DNA of 64,000 nucleotides from Arthrobacter sp. 135MFCol5.1. Its GTDB lineage: Bacteria; Actinomycetota; Actinomycetes; Actinomycetales; Micrococcaceae. The notes below the pieces were generated by a model. It ran no database searches and was not told the origin of the DNA. It saw nothing but the letters and a program-made list of their open reading frames with translations. The translations under genes and the position numbers were made by a program. Shown piece by piece: positions 51,958-60,638 of the stretch. The stretch lies in assembly GCF_000374865.1 (NCBI RefSeq), contig NZ_KB895459.1:115370-179369 (forward strand), in the 5' to 3' direction. Within the stretch, counting starts at the first letter, position 1; each line of letters starts with the position of its first letter.

Positions 51958-52413
51958 TTATTCTTCCTCTTCGCCGTTCATCGATCCATCTATAATCCTG
52001 GTGATCGTCTTCAGCATCTCGGGCGAGGTGGCGCCCAAGTTTCTCGCCGCAAAGTTCTTCACCTTGAGCTTGCGCATCTGTACAAGGAATTCCATACGCG
52101 CTTCTACTTCAGGAGGAGTCTCGCTGTTGAGGTCACAGAGATAACTGGCGGGTACGGCAAAAACGTACTCTGCTATGCCCTTCAGCAGTTCCTGATCGGT
52201 CACCAGGCTGCCGGTGCCGTTAATCAAGTAGGACCACCGTGTCCGTGACAGCTGGATACCGTGGGCGGAGAGTGCCTCCTCCACGTGAGGGTACGTGAGC
52301 GCGCTGTTGTGATCGGACTCCCAGATGTCCACCAGAATGCCCATGCGATCCGCAAGCCGCTCTTTCTTCTGCTGTTGCGTGAGAAACACGCTGCGGCCCC
52401 CATTTGCCATCAA
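51958..52413 (-). CDS. HTH-type regulator paired with the ImmA/IrrE peptidase
   Basis: 151 residues. A helical N-terminal region (YPHVEEALSAHGIQLSRTRWSYLINGTGSLVTDQELLKGIAEYV) has the size and pattern of an XRE/Cro helix-turn-helix with a variant recognition helix. The acidic tail ends EEEE. Its stop is followed by the peptidase start with no gap. Likely repressor; cleavage by the peptidase is inferred. Confidence 0.75.
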   Translation of the reverse strand: MMANGGRSVFLTQQQKKERLADRMGILVDIWESDHNSALTYPHVEEALSAHGIQLSRTRWSYLINGTGSLVTDQELLKGIAEYVFAVPASYLCDLNSETPPEVEARMEFLVQMRKLKVKNFAARNLGATSPEMLKTITRIIDGSMNGEEEE

Positions 52414-52581
52414 TAAAGCTCCTTAGCCAAGCTCAGCCTCTTGTGTAGACCGCCACACAGAGCAGGCGGGCAGCTAACAAAATGCTACCCGACGCCTACC
52501 AGAGCGTACAGGCAGTGAGTTGTGCATGTGCGGAACATGTATGTAGTCTGACGCTTGCAGGGTCTTTTGAAGGAGCACCGA

Positions 52582-52623
52582 ATGCCGCCACGGCAGAACC
52601 TGTACGTCTACAGGTTCTCTTGA
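52582..52623 (+). CDS. Possible 13-codon leader peptide with an internal hairpin
   Basis: An ATG at 52582 follows AAGGAG at a proper distance and encodes MPPRQNLYVYRFS. A 9-bp perfect hairpin (52595-52603 with 52610-52618, loop ACGTCT) lies inside it. The stop is 21 bp before the next gene. May control translation of the small downstream gene. Confidence 0.4.
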   Translation: MPPRQNLYVYRFS

Positions 52624-52644
52624 ACCGAAGTGAGGGTGAGTGAC

Positions 52645-52827
52645 ATGGAGGAATACCGTCCACCCAAGCTGCTCGGTAAGAAGGCGCCGTTGAGCTGCCT
52701 TGTGCAACCGGATCAGTATTTCGCTGCCTGGAAAGCGAGACAGCGGTACAACATGTCTTTCGGTGAGTATGTAGGCGCTCTGGTAGACCGCGCGGAAGGC
52801 CGGCCCAACAAGCTTGATGGGATGTAA
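52645..52827 (+). CDS. Small protein, possible RHH-type
   Basis: 60 residues: LSCLVQPDQYFAAWKARQRYNMSFGEYVGALVDRAEG could form a ribbon-helix-helix. Start ATG 52645; GTG 52636 and GTG 52630 are alternatives. No family match; likely a small plasmid DNA-binding protein. Confidence 0.5.
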   Translation: MEEYRPPKLLGKKAPLSCLVQPDQYFAAWKARQRYNMSFGEYVGALVDRAEGRPNKLDGM

Positions 52828-53014
52828 CAGGGGACACTGACTGGTCACAAAGACGACACGGTCCCGTTTTCTGAAAACAAATCCCATGAGGGTTGCTAGG
52901 CCGGTGATAGTTTCGGAGCAGTCGCGAAGGATCGTCCTGTGATTCTGCGGGGCGGGCACCACAACGATGAAGCTGTAGCGGCTTAGGCGGCTACAAAATC
53001 AAAGGACACAGCAA

Positions 53015-53251
53015 ATGACGGCAGTAGCAGTAAATCGAGGCGGCGGGCGTCCTAGCAAAGGGCTGCGCAAGTTCATTGGTTTCCGCTCACCTGAACCAAC
53101 CGCTGACGGTATCGCCAAAGTGGCAGCGCACAAGGGCCTGACCGTTACGGAATATCTTCTGTCCGTTGTCGAGCCACAACTCAAGGAAGACCTGGCCGCA
53201 CTCGACCGGGATGACTATCAGCAGGAGTTGCCCATCCGCATGGCCTCATAA
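53015..53251 (+). CDS. Small RHH-like protein upstream of the replication gene
   Basis: 78 residues. Basic N-terminus (VNRGGGRPSKGLRKFIGFRSPEPT) then a helix-turn-helix-sized region (GIAKVAAHKGLTVTEYLLSVVEPQL) similar to CopG/RHH. AAGGA is seven bases before the ATG. Position just ahead of the replication gene suggests copy control or partition. It ends at a terminator-like stem. Confidence 0.6.
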   Translation: MTAVAVNRGGGRPSKGLRKFIGFRSPEPTADGIAKVAAHKGLTVTEYLLSVVEPQLKEDLAALDRDDYQQELPIRMAS

Positions 53252-53257
53252 CCAAAA

Positions 53258-53282
53258 GAAGGCCCGCACTAGGCGGGCCTTC
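53258..53282 (+). terminator. Terminator-like hairpin
   Basis: A 10-bp perfect GC-rich stem (53258-53267 with 53273-53282, loop ACTAG) directly after the small RHH-like gene. No T-run. Confidence 0.72.
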
Positions 53283-53360
53283 GAAGCTTGAGACTTACTC
53301 TCTGGATTGCTTGCCGGCGGATCAGATTGTAAGTCGTGGAAGGCCTGAAACGGCCATCCT

Positions 53361-55295
53361 TTGTGTTGCTATGAAACCGATCTGGCAGGATCGGCCCTTT
53401 TTCGTACCTCAATCCCCGAAAGGATTACTGACATCGTACATCAGCACGTCTCCGTGCTGCCATTACACCCCACTTCTGGCGTGTCAGGACAGCAGGATGA
53501 CCCAGCCACCCTTTGGACAGCACTAACACCACTACTGGCCGGTCAGCCGCGCGTACGGTTGTCGCGGGATGGGGGCAAGACCTACCCGCAGCGACACGAA
53601 CGGAACCTAACCGAAACGCTCCCCTCTTTGCCCGCGGCCGTGAGAATTTTTGGCAAAGACGGCACCTGCGCGGCGATCTTCCTCGACTTTGACTCCTCGG
53701 TAGCAGGTACAGACTGGGTTCAAGCCGACGTCCGCGCGGTCCAGACCTGGCTGCATTCGGTGGGGGCCCGGTGGATTGAGGATTACTCCCCCAACGGCGG
53801 CCGCCACGTCTACGTCCCGCTGGCGCAGCGGGTCACCTTCTCCGAAGCGCGTGATCTTGTCGAGGCGCTGGGCACCCGGTACCGGACCCTGGACAAGACC
53901 CCGCACCAGAACCTGCTCCACGGCTGCATGCGAACCCCCGGCTCACCGCACAAGCGAGGCGGCCACCAGGAACTGGCGATGAGCCTGCCCATGGCCTACG
54001 ACATCGCCCGTCGGCCCAACAGCGCAGCGATCTGGACCGCTATGACCAAGGATCTTTCCGCCGAGATCAAAGCCGTCAGGGCACTCCGCCAGGAAGAGAC
54101 CTTCACCCCGGCAACCTCCTCTGCGCCCGTCGTGGACCACCCCGTGGGCCGCATGTCCCGGGCCATGCAGGTACTCGCCCAGACCGGCATGTACGACACC
54201 AGCCGGTACGCCTCAGACTCTGACGCGCGCCAGGCAGTCATCGTCGGCGCCGCGGCCGCTGGCCTCCAGCTCGTTGACGTGGAGCGCCGCATGCTCCAGG
54301 GAACCTGGCCTGGGCTGGCCTCCTTCTACGCCCGGTACGCAGCCCGTCACCGGCTCCCGGCCCTGCGCCGGGACTGGATGAACGCCCTCAATTACTTGAA
54401 AAAAAAGCCCGCAAAAACCGGCCCAAATGACAATGTCCGTAGATCCCCCACAAGCCAGCCATCTACACAGGCGGCAGAGGTAAGGGGGATTCCCCCAATT
54501 TCTAATCCCGATGCGGAGCATCGGTTCATCCGAAGCTGGCGAAGTGCCCTGCGCATCAGGGAGGTGAACTACCAGGACTCCAGGACAGGAATGGCACGAC
54601 GGATGGTGCTTAGGGCGTTGGGAGAGGCAGCACACATGACAGCTTCCCGGTTTATCGAATTCGGCGTCCGGTCCATCGCGGTCGCCACAGGCCTCGATCA
54701 CACTACAGTCGGCCTGCACCTGCGGGAACTACGTGGCGAAAAGGATCCCCTGATTACCCTCGTTGAAGAAGCCCGGGGAACCAAGGGCGATCTATACATG
54801 CTGACCGTTCCCGAAGGGCTGAAGACCGCAGCCGAAGACGCCTCCTGGCAGAAAGGGAAAATCCACGCCCTCCGCCCGGTGTTCCGGGAACTGGGGCTGC
54901 CCGCCGCGTTCGTCTACGAAGCCCTGGAACACTCCCCCGTCATGGTGACAGCCGACATCGTGCGCGTCACCCGGTTGTCTCGGTCCGCCGTGCATGAAGC
55001 CCTGGAGGTTCTTGCCGCCTGGAACTTGGTCTCCCGAGGTGCAGGCCGGGCCTGGTCGATCGTCACTGGCACCTCGCTAAGGCTGCTCGCCGAACAGTTT
55101 GGGGTGTTCGAAGCTGTGGCCCTCCAGTTGCAGCGGTATCGCAACGACCGGATTATCTGGCGGGAATGGCTCGCAAAGAACGTCGACTGCGTTCCGCAGC
55201 TGCTCTCCCCCGATGATGACTATCCCTGGGAACTCTTTGAGGGGCCCCCTGATGAATGGTCGCTGTCCGACATGGCTTTCAACAGAGCGGGGTAA
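53361..55295 (+). CDS. Plasmid replication protein with AEP-primase-like domain
   Basis: About 644 residues. The N-terminal half has archaeo-eukaryotic primase marks: metal motif LDFDSS (D109, D111), GARWIEDYSPNGGRHVYVPL with H149 as the S/N-x-H motif and HGCMRTPGSPHKRGGHQ. The C-terminal half (about 400-560) holds winged-helix-type repeats (SRFIEFGVRSIAVATGLDHTTVGLHL; VRVTRLSRSAVHEALEVLAAW). Fits actinobacterial plasmid replication initiators. The start is uncertain: the frame is open from TTG 53361 through a terminator-like hairpin at 53377-53402, so translation probably begins later, after about 53410. Faces the partition genes. Confidence 0.82.
   Translation: MCCYETDLAGSALFRTSIPERITDIVHQHVSVLPLHPTSGVSGQQDDPATLWTALTPLLAGQPRVRLSRDGGKTYPQRHERNLTETLPSLPAAVRIFGKDGTCAAIFLDFDSSVAGTDWVQADVRAVQTWLHSVGARWIEDYSPNGGRHVYVPLAQRVTFSEARDLVEALGTRYRTLDKTPHQNLLHGCMRTPGSPHKRGGHQELAMSLPMAYDIARRPNSAAIWTAMTKDLSAEIKAVRALRQEETFTPATSSAPVVDHPVGRMSRAMQVLAQTGMYDTSRYASDSDARQAVIVGAAAAGLQLVDVERRMLQGTWPGLASFYARYAARHRLPALRRDWMNALNYLKKKPAKTGPNDNVRRSPTSQPSTQAAEVRGIPPISNPDAEHRFIRSWRSALRIREVNYQDSRTGMARRMVLRALGEAAHMTASRFIEFGVRSIAVATGLDHTTVGLHLRELRGEKDPLITLVEEARGTKGDLYMLTVPEGLKTAAEDASWQKGKIHALRPVFRELGLPAAFVYEALEHSPVMVTADIVRVTRLSRSAVHEALEVLAAWNLVSRGAGRAWSIVTGTSLRLLAEQFGVFEAVALQLQRYRNDRIIWREWLAKNVDCVPQLLSPDDDYPWELFEGPPDEWSLSDMAFNRAG
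53377..53402 (+). terminator. Hairpin plus T-run at the 5' end of the replication gene
   Basis: CCGATC (53377-53382) pairs with GATCGG (53389-53394), loop TGGCAG, then CCCTTTTT. Classical intrinsic terminator shape inside the transcribed leader; may be an attenuator controlling the replication protein. Confidence 0.62.
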
Positions 55296-55413
55296 AGGCC
55301 CGAGTCAAAGTCGGTCAGTGGCAAGCCCTTGTGGCCGCATGCAGTCCTTTACGGCTTGCAGCTGAAGTAGCTGTCTTACGTGTACCTCGGGACGAACTTT
55401 GGGTTATTCACGT

Positions 55414-55436
55414 CATGCCATAAGGCATGCCATAAG
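55414..55436. repeat. Two tandem copies of CATGCCATAAG
   Basis: Copies at 55414-55424 and 55426-55436, 12 bp apart, in the 180 bp between the convergent replication and partition genes. Could be a small iteron pair or part of a terminator. Confidence 0.4.
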
Positions 55437-55474
55437 TACTATGGGAAGGCATTTCCTAGTTTGGGACGGCGGGA

Positions 55475-56227
55475 TCACTCCCCCGCTTTTTGTCCCGCTT
55501 GGATATGAAGCTTGAAGACGGTCGAAACCAGCGCGCTGCGCGAGGGTGCGTCAAACTCAGCGACTTTCTCATCCAGCCACGCAACCTGAAGTCCGTCGAG
55601 GCGCAGTTGGATCTGAATGCCGGCTTCTCCTCGTTTCCGTGGTGCGCGCCTAGGCATGCCGGAGTTGGTTAGCGTGGTCACTGGGGCGAACTCCTCGGCG
55701 ATTTGTTTGTCGTCGACGGCTTCGAAGGCATCAATCAACAGGTCCGCATATGTGGTCCGCTCCTGGTAGACGGCATCTTTGACCTGCGCCAGGAGTACTG
55801 GCGGCAGGTAAACGCCGACGTTGCGCAGAGCCCCGGGGACCAGCTCAGAAGCCTTGGCCGCGCTAGTCGCCTTCTTGGAAGCAGGCTGCTGCGGTTTGGT
55901 GGCCTTCGGGGTTTTGACTGAGGGGGGCTTGGAGTCCTCGCGCTCCCCTGTCCACTCAAGGGGCGCCTCATCAACAGTTGCCTGGTCAGCGGGCGGATTA
56001 TCTGGCCCTGGCTGTTCAGTAGGCACCTGCGTATCAGCGGGCTCGGGTGCTGCTGCTGGCGGCGCCTGTACAAGTTCCCGGGCCGGCACCTCCGGGGACT
56101 CCTTGAGAGTGGGTTCCGCGGTAGGTGTGCCCCTCCCCCGCTTTGGAGCCAGCAACCCTTGCAATGCTGCGCCGCGGGCAGGCGCTACAGGTGCGAATGC
56201 CCCGGCCAGACTCTGCCGGCCGCTCAT
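55475..56227 (-). CDS. Partition partner of ParA (RHH-type)
   Basis: 250 residues: Pro/Ala-rich disordered N-terminal half (about 1-125) then a domain with GALRNVGVYLPPVLLAQVKDAVYQERTTYADLLIDAFEAV and GIQIQLRLDGLQVAWLDEKVAEFDAPSRSALVSTVFKLHI, each resembling a ribbon-helix-helix with a short strand before two helices. Encoded right after ParA (overlap by four bases), so it likely binds the centromere and stimulates ParA. Confidence 0.75.
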   Translation of the reverse strand: MSGRQSLAGAFAPVAPARGAALQGLLAPKRGRGTPTAEPTLKESPEVPARELVQAPPAAAPEPADTQVPTEQPGPDNPPADQATVDEAPLEWTGEREDSKPPSVKTPKATKPQQPASKKATSAAKASELVPGALRNVGVYLPPVLLAQVKDAVYQERTTYADLLIDAFEAVDDKQIAEEFAPVTTLTNSGMPRRAPRKRGEAGIQIQLRLDGLQVAWLDEKVAEFDAPSRSALVSTVFKLHIQAGQKAGE

Positions 56228-57165
56228 GCCTGGTTCCCGCTTTCGATCTCGTTCAGTCGGGCGAGGATCTCGGCGGTTAACTGCTCGTACTCTTCAGCCA
56301 GTCCGCCGGCGTTGCGTGAAAAGAAGCCGTCTGCCGGCTTCTCTCCCGCTCGGAGCGCCTTCAGGCGGTTCTTCTGAGCGTCGGTAACGGCACCTTCGAG
56401 TTCGTGGAAGAGCAGGCCCTTGCGACGGGCGTCGGCGCTTGCGCTCTCTAGGTTCCTGATGCGGGTTTCGAAGACCGGGGCGACGGTGCCGAGCATCTCT
56501 TCCAGAGTTTCTCGCACGCTGCGTTCCAAGCGAAGGGAGCGCGGTCCAACGCCGAAAAGGACGATCCCCGCCAATTGCAGCGATGGGTTCCGGTCGCGGA
56601 CCGCCATGAAGCGGCGGGCGATGCGTTCGACTCCGTCGATACTCGCATCATCGGAGCGGGTAGGAATGACGACGGCGCTGGAGATGGCAAAGGCGCCCTC
56701 CACGAGAATCCGCTCCCCCGGCGGGGTGTCGATCAGGATCAAGTCGTAATCGTCTGCCAACGGGGCCAGGACGGCGTAAAGCATGTCACCGAAGTCGCCG
56801 GCGTCGGAGCGGCTGGAGCGGGACACCATAAGGCCCTGGATGTCTTCCAAATCCTGACCACCAGGGATGACGTCCAGGTTGTCCCGCACGTCACGCAGGA
56901 TCATCGGCGTCGTGCCGGTGATGAGGGCCTGAAAAAATTCCCTGCCCGTTTGGCGCTCATATCCGAGGTCGCGAGCCAGGTCGCCCTGGGGGTCAAGGTC
57001 GATCAGTAGCACGCGGGAGCCAGCCAGGGCCACATACCCGCCAACATTGGCTGCTGTTGTGGTCTTGCCCACCCCACCCTTGCCGTTTGCCAGGGAGACC
57101 ACACGGTCAATGGCGCGCGTTGCCTGAGGTTTCGGCGGTACGGGGGTTTGCAGAGATCGTGCCAT
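56224..57165 (-). CDS. parA: ParA-type partition ATPase
   Basis: 313 residues. Deviant Walker A GKGGVGKTTT at about 28-37, Walker A' LLIDLDPQGDLAR, and LILIDTPPGERILVEGA as Walker B region. Typical type I ParA that segregates low-copy plasmids. Divergent from the repeat-rich region upstream, where a centromere would be expected. Confidence 0.94.
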   Translation of the reverse strand: MARSLQTPVPPKPQATRAIDRVVSLANGKGGVGKTTTAANVGGYVALAGSRVLLIDLDPQGDLARDLGYERQTGREFFQALITGTTPMILRDVRDNLDVIPGGQDLEDIQGLMVSRSSRSDAGDFGDMLYAVLAPLADDYDLILIDTPPGERILVEGAFAISSAVVIPTRSDDASIDGVERIARRFMAVRDRNPSLQLAGIVLFGVGPRSLRLERSVRETLEEMLGTVAPVFETRIRNLESASADARRKGLLFHELEGAVTDAQKNRLKALRAGEKPADGFFSRNAGGLAEEYEQLTAEILARLNEIESGNQA

Positions 57166-57245
57166 CGACCGGTAACTCTCCTACTTTGTGGGGGGCATAT
57201 TGTCCTGCGTTCCACGCTATGTGCACTCCTCCGGGAACGATGGCA

Positions 57246-57463
57246 TTGACACGCATATGAGACAACACAATTTGTCGTGTGGATCCATCCATGGGAAGCC
57301 ATGTCACACATGCGGCTGAATGTCAGGCGTGGGTGTCTACGTGTGCCCCAGTGACAAGGCCCATGGGAGGCCACATTGTGGCTCAGGCTCGATTCATAGT
57401 TCGACGTATCGCCTCGCTTGAGGCAGTCCGGATCGTGGGTGTATCAATGTGTGTGTCAACGTG
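57246..57463. repeat. Cluster of TGTC-type short repeats upstream of parA, candidate centromere
   Basis: TGTC(A/T)-rich words recur: TTGACACGC (57246, reverse), TTTGTCGTGTGG (57271), TGTCACACATG (57302), TGTCAGGCGTG (57321), TGTCTACGTG (57334), TGACA (57352, reverse) and TGTCAACGTG (57454). Six or more within about 220 bp, just upstream of parA (57165). Consistent with a binding array for an RHH-type partition protein; not proven. Confidence 0.5.
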
Positions 57464-57479
57464 CATAACAGTTGGATCC

Positions 57480-58343
57480 AAAATATCAATAAGGGCGTGG
57501 TTAGCCACGAGAAACAAGGCGTGTACTTATATAGATGTTCATGCACCGTCGACCACAATACTAATGGCGGTAGCCCAAGCTACTGGTACCCTGTGGTGTC
57601 CAATAGGACGTATGGCATAGATTATGGCATGAAAGATGCTAGTCGAGAGACGAGCCTCGCACGCAGATACCAACAGGAATACGGATGAGCCTTGCGTAGC
57701 CCCCGCTAGTGGCATATGCAGAGGCCGTGACGGGGCAGGGGAGAGGCCCAATTAACCCGCTTGTGCTAATCCGGTTGCTTAGCCGCCGAAGCAGGCCGCA
57801 ACCAGCCACATTCGTTAACCGTGAGTGGCAATTACTCGCTCGTCGAAGTTCCAGTCACGACCGTGTCAGATGACGCTCCGCTTTGATCGGTAAGCGGCGC
57901 ACCTTCCCTAGTGACAACTTTTTGTCCTCAGAACAGGCTCCGTTGGCAAAGCGACTAATTCATTTAGCGGTCACCTCGTCATTTTGCGGGATTGATCCCG
58001 GAGGTGCTCCTGCAGCCCGATAGCCGGGGGCCCGAAGTGGCTCGTGAGCGTGCGTATGTGCACGGGAGGGCTCCGCGAGCAGCATTTCCCTTGATGGACC
58101 ACGCTCGCCACAACAGCGGCGGCCGCGGCCAACAGCGCTGCGCTGCGAAAGGCAGGTCAAATACGACCGTTTCTGATGGCGCTTTTATGGGGCAGATGAA
58201 TTGGGGGCGGATCTTGTCGCTGCCTGGGCATCAAAAGACGGGTACGTCAATAGCGGCGTTTTTGGGTGTCCTGGAAGGATCTGTAGGCAGATCGTGTTGT
58301 CTAATGCACGATATAGAGGTCTTTTCACACGTGTAGTTCGGGG
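57480..58343. other. No gene recognised between the partition region and the STAS-like gene
   Basis: Short frames only, lower GC around 57480-57640 (for example ATTATGGCATGAAAGATG). Could include a plasmid origin or simply spacer. Nothing specific seen. Confidence 0.4.
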
Positions 58344-58739
58344 ATGCAGATGGAACCGCTGAAGGTTGAAGGTGGAAAGGGTGTGGTGAGCCTGGAATCG
58401 ACGGGGGTTATCCACCTGTCGTGGGCTTCGGGTGTGAGGATCGAGGAAACGGATGCTCGGGCGGCAATGGCAGCTGTGAATGAGGTTGCCGACGGCGGGG
58501 AGTACCCCATGCTGGTGGATATGGCCACGACCTCGTCGGTGACCCGGGCGGCGCGGGCTGTCTTTTCGATCCCGTGCGCGGCTTCTCGGATTGCGCTTCT
58601 TGGTGCCAGCCCTGTTGACCGGGTGTTGGCCAACTTCTTCCTTGGTGTCCATATCCCGCCCTGCCCGACAAGGTTCTTCACGTCGCGGTCTGAGGCGATG
58701 AACTGGCTGGGACAGGTTTCTGGGGCATCGGCTCATTAG
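58344..58739 (+). CDS. DUF7793/STAS-like protein
   Basis: 131 residues. The pattern VVSLESTGVIHLSWASGVRIEETDARAAMAAVNEVA and EYPMLVDMATTSSVTRAARAVFSIP matches a small STAS/SpoIIAA-like family common in Arthrobacter. Such domains act in anti-anti-sigma signalling or ligand binding; function unknown here. Start ATG 58344 (MQMEPLK), or the adjacent ATG 58350. Confidence 0.78.
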   Translation: MQMEPLKVEGGKGVVSLESTGVIHLSWASGVRIEETDARAAMAAVNEVADGGEYPMLVDMATTSSVTRAARAVFSIPCAASRIALLGASPVDRVLANFFLGVHIPPCPTRFFTSRSEAMNWLGQVSGASAH

Positions 58740-59192
58740 CTTCATCGTTCCGGGGTGGGACAGAGAGACAACTGCGGCGGTCCCTGATTTGACGGCGAAG
58801 TGATTCACGCACTGCCGGCCAGGGCCAGGGCCCGGTCGCGCGTGTACGCCCAGGTACGTCATCGAACAGGCATTGCGTCGGGGATAATTGGTGGCCCGTC
58901 CTCATCGGGAAGCGTCAGTTAAGACGCCTGTTAGCAGGCGGGAAATGGCGGCTTTTGCCTGCAGGGGCTTGGTCCTGATTAGCAGGCAAGGTCGGGTTGT
59001 GCTGGTGCAGGATCGTCACCGACGCACTGGGAACCTCCCCGCGTCAATGCCCGCCGCTACCTGGAGTCGTGTGTCGGCGGAGGATCCTGGGGGGACCGCG
59101 TCCTGGTGCTTTCGGGCGCTGGCCTACTGCCACTTGGCTTGTTACCTGTGCGTACACCGACGGCGCGGTAGGGTTGCAACGGCAAAGGGAGG
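58740..59192. other. No gene recognised
   Basis: This 453-bp stretch lies between the STAS-like gene and the interrupted HicB-like gene. Short frames with poor codon patterns; no strong repeat. Confidence 0.4.
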
Positions 59193-59259
59193 GTGAACCG
59201 CTTGCAGCTGAACGTTTACATCTCCAGGGCCGCCGACGGGATCTTTACGGCCAAGGCGG

Positions 59260-60638
59260 TGTCAGCGATGGTCGAAAAGTGAGCCATTTCGCGGGCTTGG
59301 CGTCTAGTGGTCGTTGCAACACCTGAGCTTTTAGGAGTTGCAATTGGCAGAGATGAAGAGAGCAAGAAAGTCCCGGGGCGCCCGTCCAAAGAACGCCGCT
59401 CGGGCTCACTATGATCAGCTGATGAAACAGGGAATGGGCAACTCTGAGGCCTGCAGGATTGTGGGAATCAGCCGCAGCTCGGGGACGCGATGGCGGCATG
59501 GCCACACGGTTGTTCTGAAGTCCGGAGATATCAAGAAGGTTGCGCCCATCTCGCATCATAGGCCGGCGGCTATCTCCGCCCGGTTCCTCTCGGAGTCGGA
59601 ACGGATCACGATCGCGGACCTCCTGCATGCAGGGCGGAGCATTCGCGCTATCGCCACAGAGCTCGGGCGCAGTCCATCGACAGTGAGCCGCGAAATCCGC
59701 CGGAACATTCACGAGCCCTCCGGCAACTACCGTCCTCGCACGGCCCAGGGCAGTGCCGAGCGTCGACGGAGCCGCCAGCGGACGGGAAAGATCGCATCTA
59801 ACCCAGTTCTGCAGCAGTTCGTGCGGGAACACCTGAAACAGCGCTGGAGTCCCCGTCAGATCAGCAACCGCTTGCGCGCCGTTTTCCCTGGACAACCGGA
59901 AATGCACGTTGTCCCGGAGACCGTCTACCAAGCCCTGTACGGGCGCGGAAGCCTGGATTTGGCCGTGGATCCAGCAGCAGCCCTGCGCACCGGACGGACC
60001 GGTCGCCGGCCGCGTCGTCGGAAGGAACACCGAACCAGGCGCTTCCCCGACATGGTCATGATCCGAGACCGGCCGGCAGATGCGATCGGCAGATTAGTAC
60101 CAGGGCATTGGGAAGGGGACCTAATCATTGGAAAGGGAGGCCGCTCTGCCATCGGCACTCTGGTCGAACGGACCACGCGCTTCATCGTCCTCCTACACCT
60201 GGCCGGTAACCGTGGAGCTGAGAATCTGCGCGATCGACTGGCCGAAGCGATGGGACCGCTACCGGCCCATCTACGCCGATCTCTGACCTGGGATCAGGGC
60301 ACTGAGATGGCCTGCCACCAGGACTTCACACGGCAAACACTCATCCCTGTGTACTTCTGCGACCCAGCCAGCCCCTGGCAACGCGGATCCAACGAGAACA
60401 CCAACGGCCTGCTCCGCCAGTACTTTCCGAAGGGAACAGATCTCAGCGTCCACACCCGCGAACACCTGGCCATGGTCGCCGCCGAACTCAATCAGCGACC
60501 ACGTGAAATCCTCGGATGGCAAAGCCCTTTGGAACACCTGACTAGACTGGTCTCACCGTCGACAGAACCACAAATCGTTGCAACGACCGCTGAACTCCGC
60601 CGCCGTCACAATGGCTCACTTTTCGACCGTCACCGACA
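59260..60638 (+). mobile_element. IS30-type insertion element with IS21-like tips and 5-bp target duplication
   Basis: 1379 bp between GGCGG duplicates (59255-59259, 60639-60643). Outer 29-bp inverted repeats lie at 59260-59288 and 60610-60638, with three mismatches, ending TGTC/GACA. Inner repeats GTGGTCGTTGCAAC at 59307-59320 and 60577-60590 (13 of 14) resemble IS30 ends. Whether one element or one nested in another is open. Confidence 0.75.

Noticed and set aside
57279..57688. Short plus-strand frames in the region upstream of parA
   Set aside because: Composition reflects the repeat words; no similarity to proteins, and a centromere is the better explanation.
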